Below, piece after piece: positions 56,635 to 64,000 of a stretch of 64,000 bases of DNA; the first letter of the stretch is position 1, and every line of letters starts with the position of its first letter. The position numbers and the translations under genes were made by a program. This DNA comes from Paenibacillus_E sp042676385 (GTDB lineage: Bacteria > Bacillota > Bacilli > Paenibacillales > NBRC-103111). The notes below the pieces were generated by a model. That model was not told the origin of the DNA. It worked only from the letters and a program-made list of their open reading frames with translations, and did not search any database. The stretch is taken from contig NZ_JBHTHA010000044.1 in the NCBI RefSeq assembly GCF_042676385.1, forward strand, positions 62,001 through 126,000, read 5' to 3'.

Positions 56635-58734
56635 ATGATGAGCAGGTTGAAAGGAATCACAAGATTACTGTTGATCAGTTTGTTATCGGCAGCGTATGGG
56701 AGCATAGTTGGAACGCCGGCTCCTGTGGATGCCCAAACAGAAATAGAAGAAGCAAACCCTGCCGTTCTGATCCAACTTGAAAACGAATCACGAATTCAAG
56801 CGCCGATCCGCACGGTTGTGACGACATCGCCGCAAACGTTCCGGATAACTTTCCCTGAGGCGATGGAACATGATTCCGTAGAGAAAACCTTGCAAAATCA
56901 AAGTATATCCCCACAACCGGATAATGCGCCAGAGCTCAAGTGGAAATTTAACTGGTTAGGCGATAAGGAAGTGGAAGTACAGGTGACTGCAACGGTTGGG
57001 AGCAGCTACCCGTATCGGGCTGGGGAGTATCAGTTGAATGTCAACAAGGCTAAGACGTTTGATGGCAGGGAGCTCAAGCAGGCACCGGTTTTTCAGGCTA
57101 CGATTCAAAGTCCGTATCAGCTTTGGCGTTATTCCGCTGATGGCAAGAGCAGAGAACTGCTAATGGAAGAAGATGATCTCTATTCGTTCAGCAAGCTGGA
57201 TCAGGAGGATCGCTATTTCCTTGGAACAAGGCCTGCTGAGTATTGCGAGTGCGATGCCGTCCTAAAGAAGTTGAGTGCTATTCTGGATGTGCAGGATAAG
57301 AAGCTAATCCGCTATCCGGTTCAAATACAAACGACTTATCGGGGGAGCGGAGATTTTGTTGCCGATCGTCGAGGCTTCTTCTACACACAACCTCCCGCCG
57401 ACGTAAAAGTACCGCGCAGTGATAGCGCTCAGGCCATTCATGTAAACGGGTATGTGCATGGAGCGAGTTTTTCCAAAGATCATAAGCAATTGTTCATGGC
57501 TGTCGGCACAGAAGATCAAGAGAACAATATCTCTATCATGATCTATAACCTTGACGATAAGAAGCTGAAGGTACTGGCTGATAAACTGTACGGCTCTCTG
57601 CCGGTCGATCAGGGGTTCGGGAGACGTATGCCCGTTCAATTTGCGGATGACGGAGAATGCGTATATTTTGTTCTGAATGAGCTTGATCCTTATCGGGAGC
57701 TGCGTTATATGTACTCGAAAAAAGAGGATCGGATCCAAACATGGAAGCCGCCGGTAGATGAGTCCGGTTGGTCAGGCTTCCTTGCTACCGATGATAGCAT
57801 TTACCGTTATTACTATAACGCTGGCTTATATCGCGGGGAGCGACGGACCTCTGGCATAGACGTCATTTCCTCCCCGGGCGTTTGGCTGAGCGGTACGCAT
57901 CAAATGGCTTTTTTCGAGTACAACTATTCGAATAAGGATAACAGGCAGTACACCAATAACATTCAATTACTGGACGCGGATACGCTGCAACATACTGCGA
58001 TTTACCAAGGAATATATTACGATAGCCAGTTGATCGGCAGCAGCAAAGACGGGAAATGGTTGTATGTCAATGCACGTGCCCCTCTGAAAGGCGCTCCCTT
58101 GCAAGAACGACGTTTTGGTCAGGGCGAAGATAAGCTGCAAGGAGAAGTGTCGACCGATACTTCCGCGACCGCTGTATATATCAATGAACGGAAAATGTTG
58201 TTGAAGCACCCCCTTCATGTCGAGCAAACCCTATATGTCCCCCTTCGTGAAGTGTTGGAGGCAGTAAATTGGCGCGTTGACTGGGTCGCAGAGTCTCAGA
58301 AAATCATGGTGAGGTCGACCGATAGTCAAACTGCCGAATTGGTCTTAAACGATTCACACGTTGTTTTCAATGAAATGGCTACGGCTTTGACGTATACTCC
58401 GATTCTGATCGGGGATACGACTTATTTGCCGGCAGGAACGCTACAAAAGCTAGGCTTTGCCGTTCAATGGGACGATTCGAAGCGAGTATTATTTTTACAG
58501 GAGATTCCATCTACAGGCGGTATAACGAATGATAAAGGGCAGAGATATGAAGGCGAGTTGAAACAAACGATACCCTCAGGTGTCGGCATGTTATTCAATG
58601 CACAAGGGAAGTTGTTGTACGAAGGCCAATTCGAAGCCGGGCAATATCACGGGCGAGGAAAGCTATATGATGAAGAGGGCCACCTGGTTTACGAAGGCAT
58701 GTTCTCACATGGTACCCGTACACCTGGTAACTAG
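56635..58734 (+). CDS. Secreted protein with Ig-like domain, copper amine oxidase-type stalk and MORN repeats
   Basis: 699 residues. Signal peptide at 1-33 (SRLKGITRLLLISLLSAAYG, cleavage near VDA-Q). Residues ~55-160 fit a big/Ig-like adhesive domain (FRITFPEAMEHDS; LGDKEVEVQVTA). The middle (~170-510) has recurring short beta repeats suggesting a propeller. Residues ~520-640 are a copper-amine-oxidase-N-type stalk (VYINERKMLLKHPLHVEQTL, YVPLREVLEAVNWRVDWVAE, AGTLQKLGFAVQWDD). The C-terminus has MORN motifs (YEGELKQTIPSGVGML; YEGQFEAGQYHGRGKLYDEE). Exact role unknown; surface location is likely. SD is weak (GTGGGTGG). Confidence 0.85.
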   Translation: MMSRLKGITRLLLISLLSAAYGSIVGTPAPVDAQTEIEEANPAVLIQLENESRIQAPIRTVVTTSPQTFRITFPEAMEHDSVEKTLQNQSISPQPDNAPELKWKFNWLGDKEVEVQVTATVGSSYPYRAGEYQLNVNKAKTFDGRELKQAPVFQATIQSPYQLWRYSADGKSRELLMEEDDLYSFSKLDQEDRYFLGTRPAEYCECDAVLKKLSAILDVQDKKLIRYPVQIQTTYRGSGDFVADRRGFFYTQPPADVKVPRSDSAQAIHVNGYVHGASFSKDHKQLFMAVGTEDQENNISIMIYNLDDKKLKVLADKLYGSLPVDQGFGRRMPVQFADDGECVYFVLNELDPYRELRYMYSKKEDRIQTWKPPVDESGWSGFLATDDSIYRYYYNAGLYRGERRTSGIDVISSPGVWLSGTHQMAFFEYNYSNKDNRQYTNNIQLLDADTLQHTAIYQGIYYDSQLIGSSKDGKWLYVNARAPLKGAPLQERRFGQGEDKLQGEVSTDTSATAVYINERKMLLKHPLHVEQTLYVPLREVLEAVNWRVDWVAESQKIMVRSTDSQTAELVLNDSHVVFNEMATALTYTPILIGDTTYLPAGTLQKLGFAVQWDDSKRVLFLQEIPSTGGITNDKGQRYEGELKQTIPSGVGMLFNAQGKLLYEGQFEAGQYHGRGKLYDEEGHLVYEGMFSHGTRTPGN

Positions 58735-58762
58735 TTTTACAAGTGACGAGAGGTGGAAGAGA

Positions 58763-59137
58763 ATGAAGCGTATTGTGCCAGGACGCGGTCCTTCGAAGAT
58801 GGGGGCGGCGGGGAGTGTATTTGTAACAATTTTCGGGATATTTTGGACGATTATGGCCTTCAGCATGACGCGTGATTCGCCATTTCCAATGGTGGGCGTT
58901 ATTTTTCCGTTGTTTGGAGTCATTTTTGTCGGGATGGGGATCTTTCAAACGGTATACCATTTTAAAAATGCGGTAGGCAAAAATCGAATGCCATTGTTCG
59001 ATATTGAGGATTCTGAAGATGAAAGAAGGCTCCCTCGTAACCATCGTAACCATCATGGCCAGCCTTTTTGCCCATACTGCGGAAAAAAGCTGGAGCTTGA
59101 TTATCAATTCTGTCCGCAGTGCGGCAAAGAATCCTAA
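58763..59137 (+). CDS. Two-helix membrane protein with zinc ribbon
   Basis: 124 residues from ATG 58763, GAGGTGG seven bases upstream; the longer frame from 58580 overlaps the previous gene. Two membrane helices (~17-35 SVFVTIFGIFWTIMAFS; ~45-66 VGVIFPLFGVIFVGMGIFQTV), an acidic linker, and a C-terminal zinc ribbon: CPYCGKKLELDYQFCPQCGK. It lies 28 bp after the stalk/MORN gene, so it is probably in the same operon and under the ECF promoter. Function unknown. Confidence 0.75.
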   Translation: MKRIVPGRGPSKMGAAGSVFVTIFGIFWTIMAFSMTRDSPFPMVGVIFPLFGVIFVGMGIFQTVYHFKNAVGKNRMPLFDIEDSEDERRLPRNHRNHHGQPFCPYCGKKLELDYQFCPQCGKES

Positions 59138-59150
59138 TAAACAACTCCCT

Positions 59151-59175
59151 GGCTGCCAGAGATGGCAGCTTTTTG
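59151..59175 (+). terminator. Intrinsic terminator after the zinc-ribbon gene
   Basis: GCTGCCA-gaga-TGGCAGC stem followed by TTTTT. Compact and complete. Confidence 0.85.
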
Positions 59176-59195
59176 CTGCTTGCTAAAAAAATCCA

Positions 59196-59225
59196 TTGAC
59201 CACGCCTAAGGTTCAGTGATAAGAT
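59196..59225 (+). promoter_or_regulatory. Promoter before the IMP dehydrogenase leader
   Basis: TTGACC at 59196-59201, 18-bp spacer, TAAGAT at 59220-59225. It would start the ~140-base leader that precedes guaB. Confidence 0.6.
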
Positions 59226-59249
59226 TGAAAAAATTTACCTACAGACAAT

Positions 59250-59340
59250 AAAACGGAGAGACTTTGAGCTGCGCTCAAAGATCCCGCAATCCCCCGCAAA
59301 GTGACGCCAAGCTCTGGAGTATATTACTTTGCGGGGGACC
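59250..59340 (+). ncRNA. Structured 5' leader of the IMP dehydrogenase gene
   Basis: Two strong stems are seen: CTTTGAGC-TGC-GCTCAAAG (~59,261-59,279) and CCCCCGCAAAGT (59291-59302) with ACTTTGCGGGGG (59326-59337) around a 23-base loop containing GACGCCAAGCTCTGG. There is no T-run after the second stem, so it is not an intrinsic terminator. It ends ~20 bases before the ribosome site AGGAGG. It may be a riboswitch or mRNA stabiliser. I could not match it to purine, ZTP, guanidine, c-di-GMP or THF classes by eye. Confidence 0.5.
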
Positions 59341-59368
59341 AAAATGAAAATTAGGAGGAAATCTTAAA

Positions 59369-60868
59369 GTGGCCACGTATTATTTGGAACCGTCCCGGAC
59401 GTTTAGTGAGTTTTTGTTGATTCCCAATCTAACGACGAAGGATTGCACGCCGGCAAATGTCAATTTGAAAACACCGCTTGTCAAATTTAATAAAGGCGAG
59501 GAACCGCCCATTTCTTTGAACATCCCTTTTTCCTCTGCTGTCATGCAAGCTGTATCCGACGATGGTATGGCGATTGCTTTGGCGCGTTGCGGGGGGATTT
59601 CTTTTATTTATGGCTCCCAATCCATTGAAGAAGAAGCTCGCATGGTACGGAAAGTCAAAGGTTATAAGGCGGGATTCGTCATCAGCCGTTCGAACTTGAC
59701 TCCGGATCATACCCTTAGCGATGTTCTAGACTTGAAGGAACAGACAGGCCATTCCACTGTAGCGATTACCGACGATGGAACAGCGAACGGCAAGCTGCTG
59801 GGCATTGTTACAGGCCGCGATTACCGGAAAAGCCGGGATCCGCTGGATCGTCCCATTCATCAATTTATGACACCGTTTGAGAAGCTTATTTACGGGAAAT
59901 CGGGGATCACACTTTCGGAAGCGAACAACTTAATCTGGGATCATAAACTCAATTGCCTGCCGATCGTAGGCGAGCAGCAGCAATTGGAATATCTCGTTTT
60001 CCGCAAAGATTATGATGAACATAAAGAAAATCCGCTAGAGTTGCTAGATGCGAACAAAAGCTATATCGTCGGTGCGGGAATTAACACGAAAGATTACAAA
60101 GAGCGCGTACCTGCGCTAGTTGAGGCCGGCGTGGATATTCTGGTCATCGATTCTTCCGACGGATACAGCGAGTGGCAGCGCGAAACCGTGGCGTATGTGA
60201 AAGCCAATTTCGATGTGAAAATCGGGGCAGGTAACGTTGTCGACCGCGAGGGCTTCCTCTACTTGGTCGAATCTGGCGCAGATTTCGTGAAGGTAGGCAT
60301 CGGCGGCGGTTCCATCTGCATCACACGGGAACAAAAGGGCATCGGCCGCGGACAAGCATCCGCGCTTATGGAAGTCGTTGAAGCCCGGGACCAATACTTT
60401 AAGGAAACAGGAACTTATATTCCGATTTGTTCTGATGGTGGTATCGTGCATGACTACCATATTACATTGGCTTTATCGATGGGCGCCGACTTTGTCATGC
60501 TGGGCAGATATTTTGCTCGTTTTGACGAAAGCCCGACTCGAAAGCTGAAAGTAGGCAACAACTTCGTGAAAGAGTACTGGGGCGAAGGCTCGAACCGGGC
60601 GCGCAACTGGCAGCGTTACGATACAGGAGGGAAGAGCAAGCTTTTGTTCGAGGAAGGCGTTGACTCTTACGTACCGTACGCGGGCAGTCTGCAGGAGAAT
60701 CTGGACAAAACGATCGGCAAAATCAAATCCACGATGTGCAATTGCGGCTCGTTGAGCATAGAGGAGCTAAAGCGCAAAGCGAGAATTACCCTCGTTTCCG
60801 CGACCAGCCTTGTCGAGGGCGGAGCGCATGATGTGATATTGAAGGAAAGCAGCTTGTCGGAAGAATAG
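59369..60868 (+). CDS. guaB: IMP dehydrogenase
   Basis: 499 residues; GTG 59369 follows AGGAGG at eight bases. A CBS pair is inserted at ~95-205 (HSTVAITDDGTANGKLLGIV, IVTGRDYRK, CLPIVGEQQQLEYLV). The catalytic loop is GIGGGSICITREQKGIGRGQ (~310-329; the nucleophile Cys in SICIT), with NVVDREGF, SDGGIVHDYHITLALSMGAD and MLGRYFARFDESP. The C-terminal YRGMGS flap is replaced by EYWGEGSNRARNWQRY, of the subset found in several Bacillales and eukaryote-like relatives. It converts IMP to XMP for GTP, which is also consumed by HddC and ManC. Confidence 0.92.
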   Translation: MATYYLEPSRTFSEFLLIPNLTTKDCTPANVNLKTPLVKFNKGEEPPISLNIPFSSAVMQAVSDDGMAIALARCGGISFIYGSQSIEEEARMVRKVKGYKAGFVISRSNLTPDHTLSDVLDLKEQTGHSTVAITDDGTANGKLLGIVTGRDYRKSRDPLDRPIHQFMTPFEKLIYGKSGITLSEANNLIWDHKLNCLPIVGEQQQLEYLVFRKDYDEHKENPLELLDANKSYIVGAGINTKDYKERVPALVEAGVDILVIDSSDGYSEWQRETVAYVKANFDVKIGAGNVVDREGFLYLVESGADFVKVGIGGGSICITREQKGIGRGQASALMEVVEARDQYFKETGTYIPICSDGGIVHDYHITLALSMGADFVMLGRYFARFDESPTRKLKVGNNFVKEYWGEGSNRARNWQRYDTGGKSKLLFEEGVDSYVPYAGSLQENLDKTIGKIKSTMCNCGSLSIEELKRKARITLVSATSLVEGGAHDVILKESSLSEE

Positions 60869-60887
60869 AAAGAGCAACACACATAAG

Positions 60888-60938
60888 AGGCACCCTTTTG
60901 TCATTTTGAATAATGACTATAAGGAGTGCCTTTTTTTG
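60888..60938 (+). terminator. Intrinsic terminator after guaB
   Basis: AGGCACCCTT...GTCATT-ttga-ATAATGAC...AAGGAGTGCCT nested stems, then seven T. Confidence 0.85.
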
Positions 60939-61303
60939 TGTCCTCTTATGCGGTTCCTCTTAGATAAAGCCCGCTGGTCCTAAATAAGGAACTCTTGGGA
61001 CGCTATATGTGAGGTTGGATGCCGAAATGATAGGGTTAGCGAACGATTGACTCTAATTAAGGAACGTTGTTCCTAAAATAGAGTCATTTGTTCGTTCGAA
61101 GTCCGTAGGTACTATTTTTCAAAAAATTAGAGTCAATTTATTCTCTATTAAGGACATTTGTTCTTAAAATGGATGAGAATAGGCTAAAAGCTTTCATGCC
61201 GATGAGATTTGTGCCGATGAGATCTATGCTGATGAAATCTATGCTCATGAAATCTATGACGATTGATTGATGCCGAAGAGATTCAGATGATGAAGGAATA
61301 GTG
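60939..61303. repeat. 365-bp gene-free region with palindromic and 15-bp tandem repeats
   Basis: A hairpin at 61049-61085 has arms GACTCTAATTAAGGAAC and GTTCCTAAAATAGAGTC (15 of 17 pair). A diverged second copy at 61140-61180 has arms ATTCTCTATTAAGGAC and GTTCTTAAAAT...GAGAAT. At 61197-61270 a 15-bp unit, TGCCGATGAGATCTA and variants, is tandemly repeated about four and a half times. The 15-bp units translate as a short MP-M-R/K-S pattern from an ATG at 61196, without a good ribosome signal; the stop follows after 24 codons. Confidence 0.75.
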
Positions 61304-62269
61304 TTATGGCAAATAGCTGCGAATGACAGTCATTTTGCCTTCAAGCGAATAGGTGCCGAGATTAGCCGGAAGCAGGAAACAATCGCCAGGCTTGGTGGAA
61401 ATGCTGCCATCCGCCCATTCCAGCGTTCCAATTCCGCCCGCAACAACCAGGATGACGAAGCTATCCGGAGTCGTGCTGAGTTCCCATTTCGGACCTACGA
61501 GCCCTTTTTCTACCGTAAAGAATGGAGATTGGGCTAGAGTCAGCCATGTGCCTGTTTCGTTCAAATCCGTTTTCATACTGGTGGAGCCGGAGCCTTCATA
61601 AGCGATGACATTCAAAGAGTCCTCGATATGGAGCTCCCGCGGCTTGCCATCCAATCCCGGGCGGTTGTAATCGTATAATCGGTAAGTCGTATCCGAGTTT
61701 TGTTGAATTTCAGCAACAAGAACGCCCGCACCTAAGGCGTGTACCGTTCCTGCCGGTATGTAAAAGGAATCTCCAGCTTCTACGGGTACTTCTTGCAGGC
61801 AGTCCAGAATGCGATCCTCAGCAATGGCTTGCGCCAAGCTCTCACGGGTCACGCCGTCTTTCATGCCGTATATAATTTTTGCACCGGGCTTGGCGTCAAG
61901 GATGTACCACATCTCCGTTTTGCCGAGCTCTCCGGGAGCCAAGTTTTCGTAATGATCGTTCGGATGCACTTGCACCGAGAGATCGTCTTCGCAATCGAGC
62001 AGCTTAATCAGCAGCGGAAAGCGGCCGTTTTTCTCGGAAAAGCCTTTCGTGCCGAACAGCGTGCTGCCGTATTTTTCACGGATTTCGTCAAGACCTAAAC
62101 CTGCTAATTCGCCGTTGATCACTTTGGTTGTTCCGTTAGGATGGTCACCGATCATCCAGCCTTCGCCGATGGCGCCTTCCGGAAGTTGGAAGCCGAACTT
62201 CTCCAGGGCTCTGCCTCCCCAAACGCGTTCTTTCATTTCTGGTTGAAATTGAAGCGGGTATGATTTCAA
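61304..62269 (-). CDS. manA: Mannose-6-phosphate isomerase, class I
   Basis: 321 residues. FQPEMKERVWGGRALEKFGF at the start, the zinc-site LSVQVHPNDHYE (~96-107) with GKTEMWYILDAK (~115-126), and VEAGDSFYIPAGTVHALGAG with the active-site H (~162-181), RLYDYNRPG. It interconverts fructose-6-phosphate and mannose-6-phosphate, the step before mannose-1-phosphate and the ManC reaction at 20216. The catalytic metal ligands (Q-H-E-H pattern) are complete. Unlinked to the EPS operon by position. Confidence 0.95.
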   Translation of the reverse strand: MKSYPLQFQPEMKERVWGGRALEKFGFQLPEGAIGEGWMIGDHPNGTTKVINGELAGLGLDEIREKYGSTLFGTKGFSEKNGRFPLLIKLLDCEDDLSVQVHPNDHYENLAPGELGKTEMWYILDAKPGAKIIYGMKDGVTRESLAQAIAEDRILDCLQEVPVEAGDSFYIPAGTVHALGAGVLVAEIQQNSDTTYRLYDYNRPGLDGKPRELHIEDSLNVIAYEGSGSTSMKTDLNETGTWLTLAQSPFFTVEKGLVGPKWELSTTPDSFVILVVAGGIGTLEWADGSISTKPGDCFLLPANLGTYSLEGKMTVIRSYLP

Positions 62270-62358
62270 AGCTCTCCCTACTTTCTTTAAGTTCTCCTAC
62301 AGATCATTGCTTATGCATGTCTCTCTCTGGACAGTCTCTCTAGCATTATATCATGCGT

Positions 62359-62937
62359 CTATCTTTTTTCTACAGCGAGGAGATACGGCGCTTGCTGGCT
62401 GGTGTTGACCATTTGGTAGCGCAGCACCTGAAAGGCGGCGAGAGGCAGCCCGCGCGCCCAGTCTTCGACGGCGGCCGCTTCCTGTGATCCGCCCTCGTGC
62501 CCGCTGTACAGCACGATAGTCACAATACCGCCTTTGCGCAGCAGGCGAAGAGCGGCCTCCAAAGCAGGAATCGTCGATTCCTGCTTGGTGATCGTTTGCT
62601 GATCGGCGCCGGGCAGATAGCCAAGGTTGAACGTGACGGCGGCTACTCGGCCATGCCGATCCGTCGGCAAGATCGACTCCATGCGCTCATGGCTGCACAA
62701 GCTCATGTGCACAAAAGAAGATGCGTCAGGAAGCTCCTTCCTTAGACGCATCTCTGTTTGATCCAGCGCTTGCTGCTGGATGTCAAAGCCGTATACATGG
62801 CCGCGGCCGCCGACCAGTTTGGCTAAAAACAAGGCATCGACGCCGTTCCCGAGTGTAGCGTCGATAACCGTGTCTCCGGGCTGTGCCCGCCCGCTGATTA
62901 ATTGATGAGCAAAGCTCAATACCGATACAAATCCCAT
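62359..62937 (-). CDS. mnmM: tRNA methyltransferase MnmM (YtqB family)
   Basis: 192 residues. SAM-binding DTVIDATLGNGVDALFLAKL (~22-41), FDIQQQALDQT, VTFNLGYLPGADQQTITKQE (~101-120) and the IVTIVLYSGHEGGSQE block (~138-153) are the YtqB/MnmM signature. The enzyme methylates nm5s2U34 of tRNA to mnm5s2U. In B. subtilis it is encoded next to ytqA, and here a YtqA-type gene lies 860 bp upstream on the same strand, with a cytochrome gene between them, supporting the call. Confidence 0.9.
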   Translation of the reverse strand: MGFVSVLSFAHQLISGRAQPGDTVIDATLGNGVDALFLAKLVGGRGHVYGFDIQQQALDQTEMRLRKELPDASSFVHMSLCSHERMESILPTDRHGRVAAVTFNLGYLPGADQQTITKQESTIPALEAALRLLRKGGIVTIVLYSGHEGGSQEAAAVEDWARGLPLAAFQVLRYQMVNTSQQAPYLLAVEKR

Positions 62938-62958
62938 ATGAATTTTATCTCCAAATGT

Positions 62959-63591
62959 TTATTTCTTGGCAGCAAGCCATGCGGCCAATGCTTCTACCTC
63001 TGCAGGTTTCAGCGAGTCGCCAAAACCCGGCATATCGCCTTTGCCCTTCATGATTTGCGTGATGATTTGATCCTTGTTTTTCCGCGAACCGACTTTGGTG
63101 AGGTTCGGGCCAAAATCACCCTTCAAACCTTCCCCGTGGCAAACCAAGCAGTTGTCTTTGTACAGCACCTCCGCCTGAGCGCCGGTGCTTGCAGCGGCTG
63201 CAGCCTGCTGCGTAGCCGCAGGCGTGGAAGAGGGCGCCGCGCTTGCCGGCGCTGGTGTAGGTGCCTGCGCCGGCGTCGGCTTCGCCTCCGCCGCGGGCTT
63301 TTCCGCCGGCGCTGCGCTTGCCGCCGCAGCGGTTGCGGCAGCCTTAGGCTGCGGAGTCGCCGTAGGCTTCTCCGCGGCCGCTGCCGGGCTTGCTTGCGGC
63401 GACGGGGTTGCCGTCGCCGTTGACACAGCCGACGCCGCCGGAGTTGGCGTCGCTGTCACAACCGCCGTCGCTGCCGGTGACGGCGTCTCAACGGCAACCG
63501 CCGTCTGCAACGCCGACGGCGAAGATCCGCTGCACCCCGTCGCGGCCAGCACCAAAATCCCACATACCAATCCAAGCATCCCTTTGTTCAT
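62959..63591 (-). CDS. Lipoprotein c-type cytochrome with long Ala/Pro/Thr linker
   Basis: 210 residues from ATG 63591 (GGAG nine bases upstream); the ATG at 63600 overlaps it. Lipobox LVLAATGC at ~residues 12-19 anchors it in the membrane by Cys19. Residues ~25-135 are a low-complexity Ala/Pro/Thr/Ser/Glu/Lys spacer, then the heme domain with CLVCHGEG (C-x-x-C-H) and the axial Met in GKGDMPGF. It is of the CccB/small cytochrome c551 type. Coding is very GC-rich (a long shadow frame appears on the other strand). Role: electron transfer at the outer membrane face. Confidence 0.92.
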   Translation of the reverse strand: MNKGMLGLVCGILVLAATGCSGSSPSALQTAVAVETPSPAATAVVTATPTPAASAVSTATATPSPQASPAAAAEKPTATPQPKAAATAAAASAAPAEKPAAEAKPTPAQAPTPAPASAAPSSTPAATQQAAAAASTGAQAEVLYKDNCLVCHGEGLKGDFGPNLTKVGSRKNKDQIITQIMKGKGDMPGFGDSLKPAEVEALAAWLAAKK

Positions 63592-63613
63592 CACGTTCAT
63601 CTCCTTTAGAGGA

Positions 63614-63748
63614 TGTTTAAAAAATCCACTACGACATCGAATCTTGAACGAATACGGGAAGTCCGGTACGCACGTAGCAAATCTCTACGTTCATCCTTCT
63701 CCGCATTACGTCCAGTCTTCTCGGTTCTGAAAGCGGACTTTTTAAACA
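63614..63748. mobile_element. MITE-like element, 135 bp, with 14-bp terminal inverted repeats
   Basis: TGTTTAAAAAATCC at 63614-63627 and the complement of TGTTTAAAAAGTCC at 63735-63748 pair in 13 of 14 positions. Between them is ~107 bp without a coding frame, containing inner inverted segments (CGTTC near 63,640 and 63,690). There is no transposase. Lies in the presumed promoter region of the cytochrome gene. A clear target-site duplication is not seen. Confidence 0.65.
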
Positions 63749-63801
63749 CACATTTTAAGCGTTCTACTTAAAGGAAACGAAGTTTTATCCATTTTGGTTT
63801 T

Positions 63802-64000
63802 CTATCCGTTCCAATGTTTTCCTTGCCATGAGTTTCTGCGCGTAAGCTCCGCGTCGAAGGCATTGAGAACTTCCCACTTTTTGAGGCTCCACATGGGGCC
63901 GATCAGCAAGTCGCGCGGCGCATCGCCGGTGAGACGGTGCACGATCATCTCCGGAGGCAAAATCTCAAGGGTGTCGACGACGAGGTTCACGTACTCATCC
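63802..64000 (-). CDS. YtqA-type radical SAM protein (TIGR01212 family), 3' part
   Basis: The frame is open to the window edge, so the 5' part is missing; 65 residues remain. LEILPPEMIVHRLTGDAPRD and LLIGPMWSLKKWEVLNAFDA, then L-T-R-R-N-S-W-Q-G-K, are the conserved end of the family, whose B. subtilis member YtqA is next to ytqB. The CxxxCxxC cluster site is outside. Function is unknown; likely tRNA- or cofactor-linked by context. Confidence 0.85.
   Translation of the reverse strand, partial: DEYVNLVVDTLEILPPEMIVHRLTGDAPRDLLIGPMWSLKKWEVLNAFDAELTRRNSWQGKHWNG

Noticed and set aside
59250..59340. guaB leader as a known riboswitch (glycine, c-di-GMP-I, THF, ZTP, purine)
   Set aside because: Short similarities such as GGAGAGAC and GACGCCAAGC occur, but the conserved cores of those classes are not present as far as I can judge by eye.
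63185..63730. 181-codon Ala/Gly-rich plus-strand ORF opposite the cytochrome c gene
   Set aside because: Low-complexity shadow of the GC-rich Ala/Pro linker coding region; no ribosome site.

Overview
The window looks like chromosomal DNA of an endospore-forming, low-to-mid GC Firmicute, most likely Paenibacillus or a close relative in Paenibacillaceae. The support is the mix of spore genes (alpha/beta-type SASP, GerP-type germination proteins, a YjcZ-family 33-residue peptide), strong AGGAGG-type ribosome binding sites, frequent GTG/TTG starts, copper-amine-oxidase stalk domains, the futalosine menaquinone route (mqnB, mqnD), and Bacillales-type neighbours (ytqA/ytqB, PurU, an ECF promoter of the TGTAAC-N16-CGTC type). 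No tRNA, rRNA or CRISPR array was seen.

Bases 1-22,700 are an exopolysaccharide (EPS) locus. A partial LytR-CpsA-Psr gene and a catalytically suspect tyrosine recombinase come first, then a small XRE-family regulator. After these come the CpsB phosphatase, the Wzz/Wze (tyrosine kinase) pair, GalU, an initiating sugar-phosphate transferase, a TagA-type transferase, and a four-gene GDP-D-glycero-D-manno-heptose cassette (hddA-gmhA-hddC-gmhB). The rest is glycosyltransferases, a Wzy-like polymerase, an epimerase, a pyruvyltransferase, a Wzx flippase, a Tat-targeted FAD oxidoreductase, a GDP-mannose pyrophosphorylase and a VanZ-family protein. ManA at 61.3-62.3 kb could supply mannose-6-phosphate, and the transketolase at 28.3 kb sedoheptulose-7-phosphate.

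The most interesting signal is an operator, GATAC-N5-GTATC (best form GATACA-N3-TGTATC). In four promoters it fills the 17-bp spacer between -35 and -10: before a 50-codon ORF next to the XRE gene, before wzz, before two small genes after vanZ, and before a SipW-like S26 peptidase 35 kb away. It resembles, as I recall it, the operator of the PBSX repressor Xre. EPS genes plus a SipW-like peptidase under one XRE-type operator recalls the SinR biofilm regulon of Bacillus subtilis, but with a different DNA site.

Bases 22.8-38.6 kb are mostly housekeeping: endonuclease IV, PurU, a Tat-exported DUF1501 with DUF1800, transketolase, PpnP, an RCC1 seven-repeat protein, a DUF559-like nuclease, a 3-hydroxyisobutyrate-dehydrogenase-like enzyme fused to a C-terminal PilZ (c-di-GMP) domain, Pgi, YvyE and a TetR regulator. 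Bases 38.7-45.1 kb hold the SipW-like peptidase, spore genes (GerP-like cluster, Hsp20, SASP, YjcZ) and a three-gene GT2/GtrA/membrane-transferase glycosylation operon.

Bases 45.2-64 kb hold two ArsR regulators, mqnB-mqnD, a MerR regulator with its target promoter and a carboxymuconolactone decarboxylase gene, a four-copy 113-bp palindromic repeat array, an RluA-type pseudouridine synthase, a B12-type radical SAM protein, an AraC/MFS/isochorismatase group, an ECF-promoter-driven secreted stalk/MORN protein, IMP dehydrogenase behind a structured leader, ManA, MnmM, a lipoprotein cytochrome c, a MITE-like element and the 3' end of a YtqA-type radical SAM gene.
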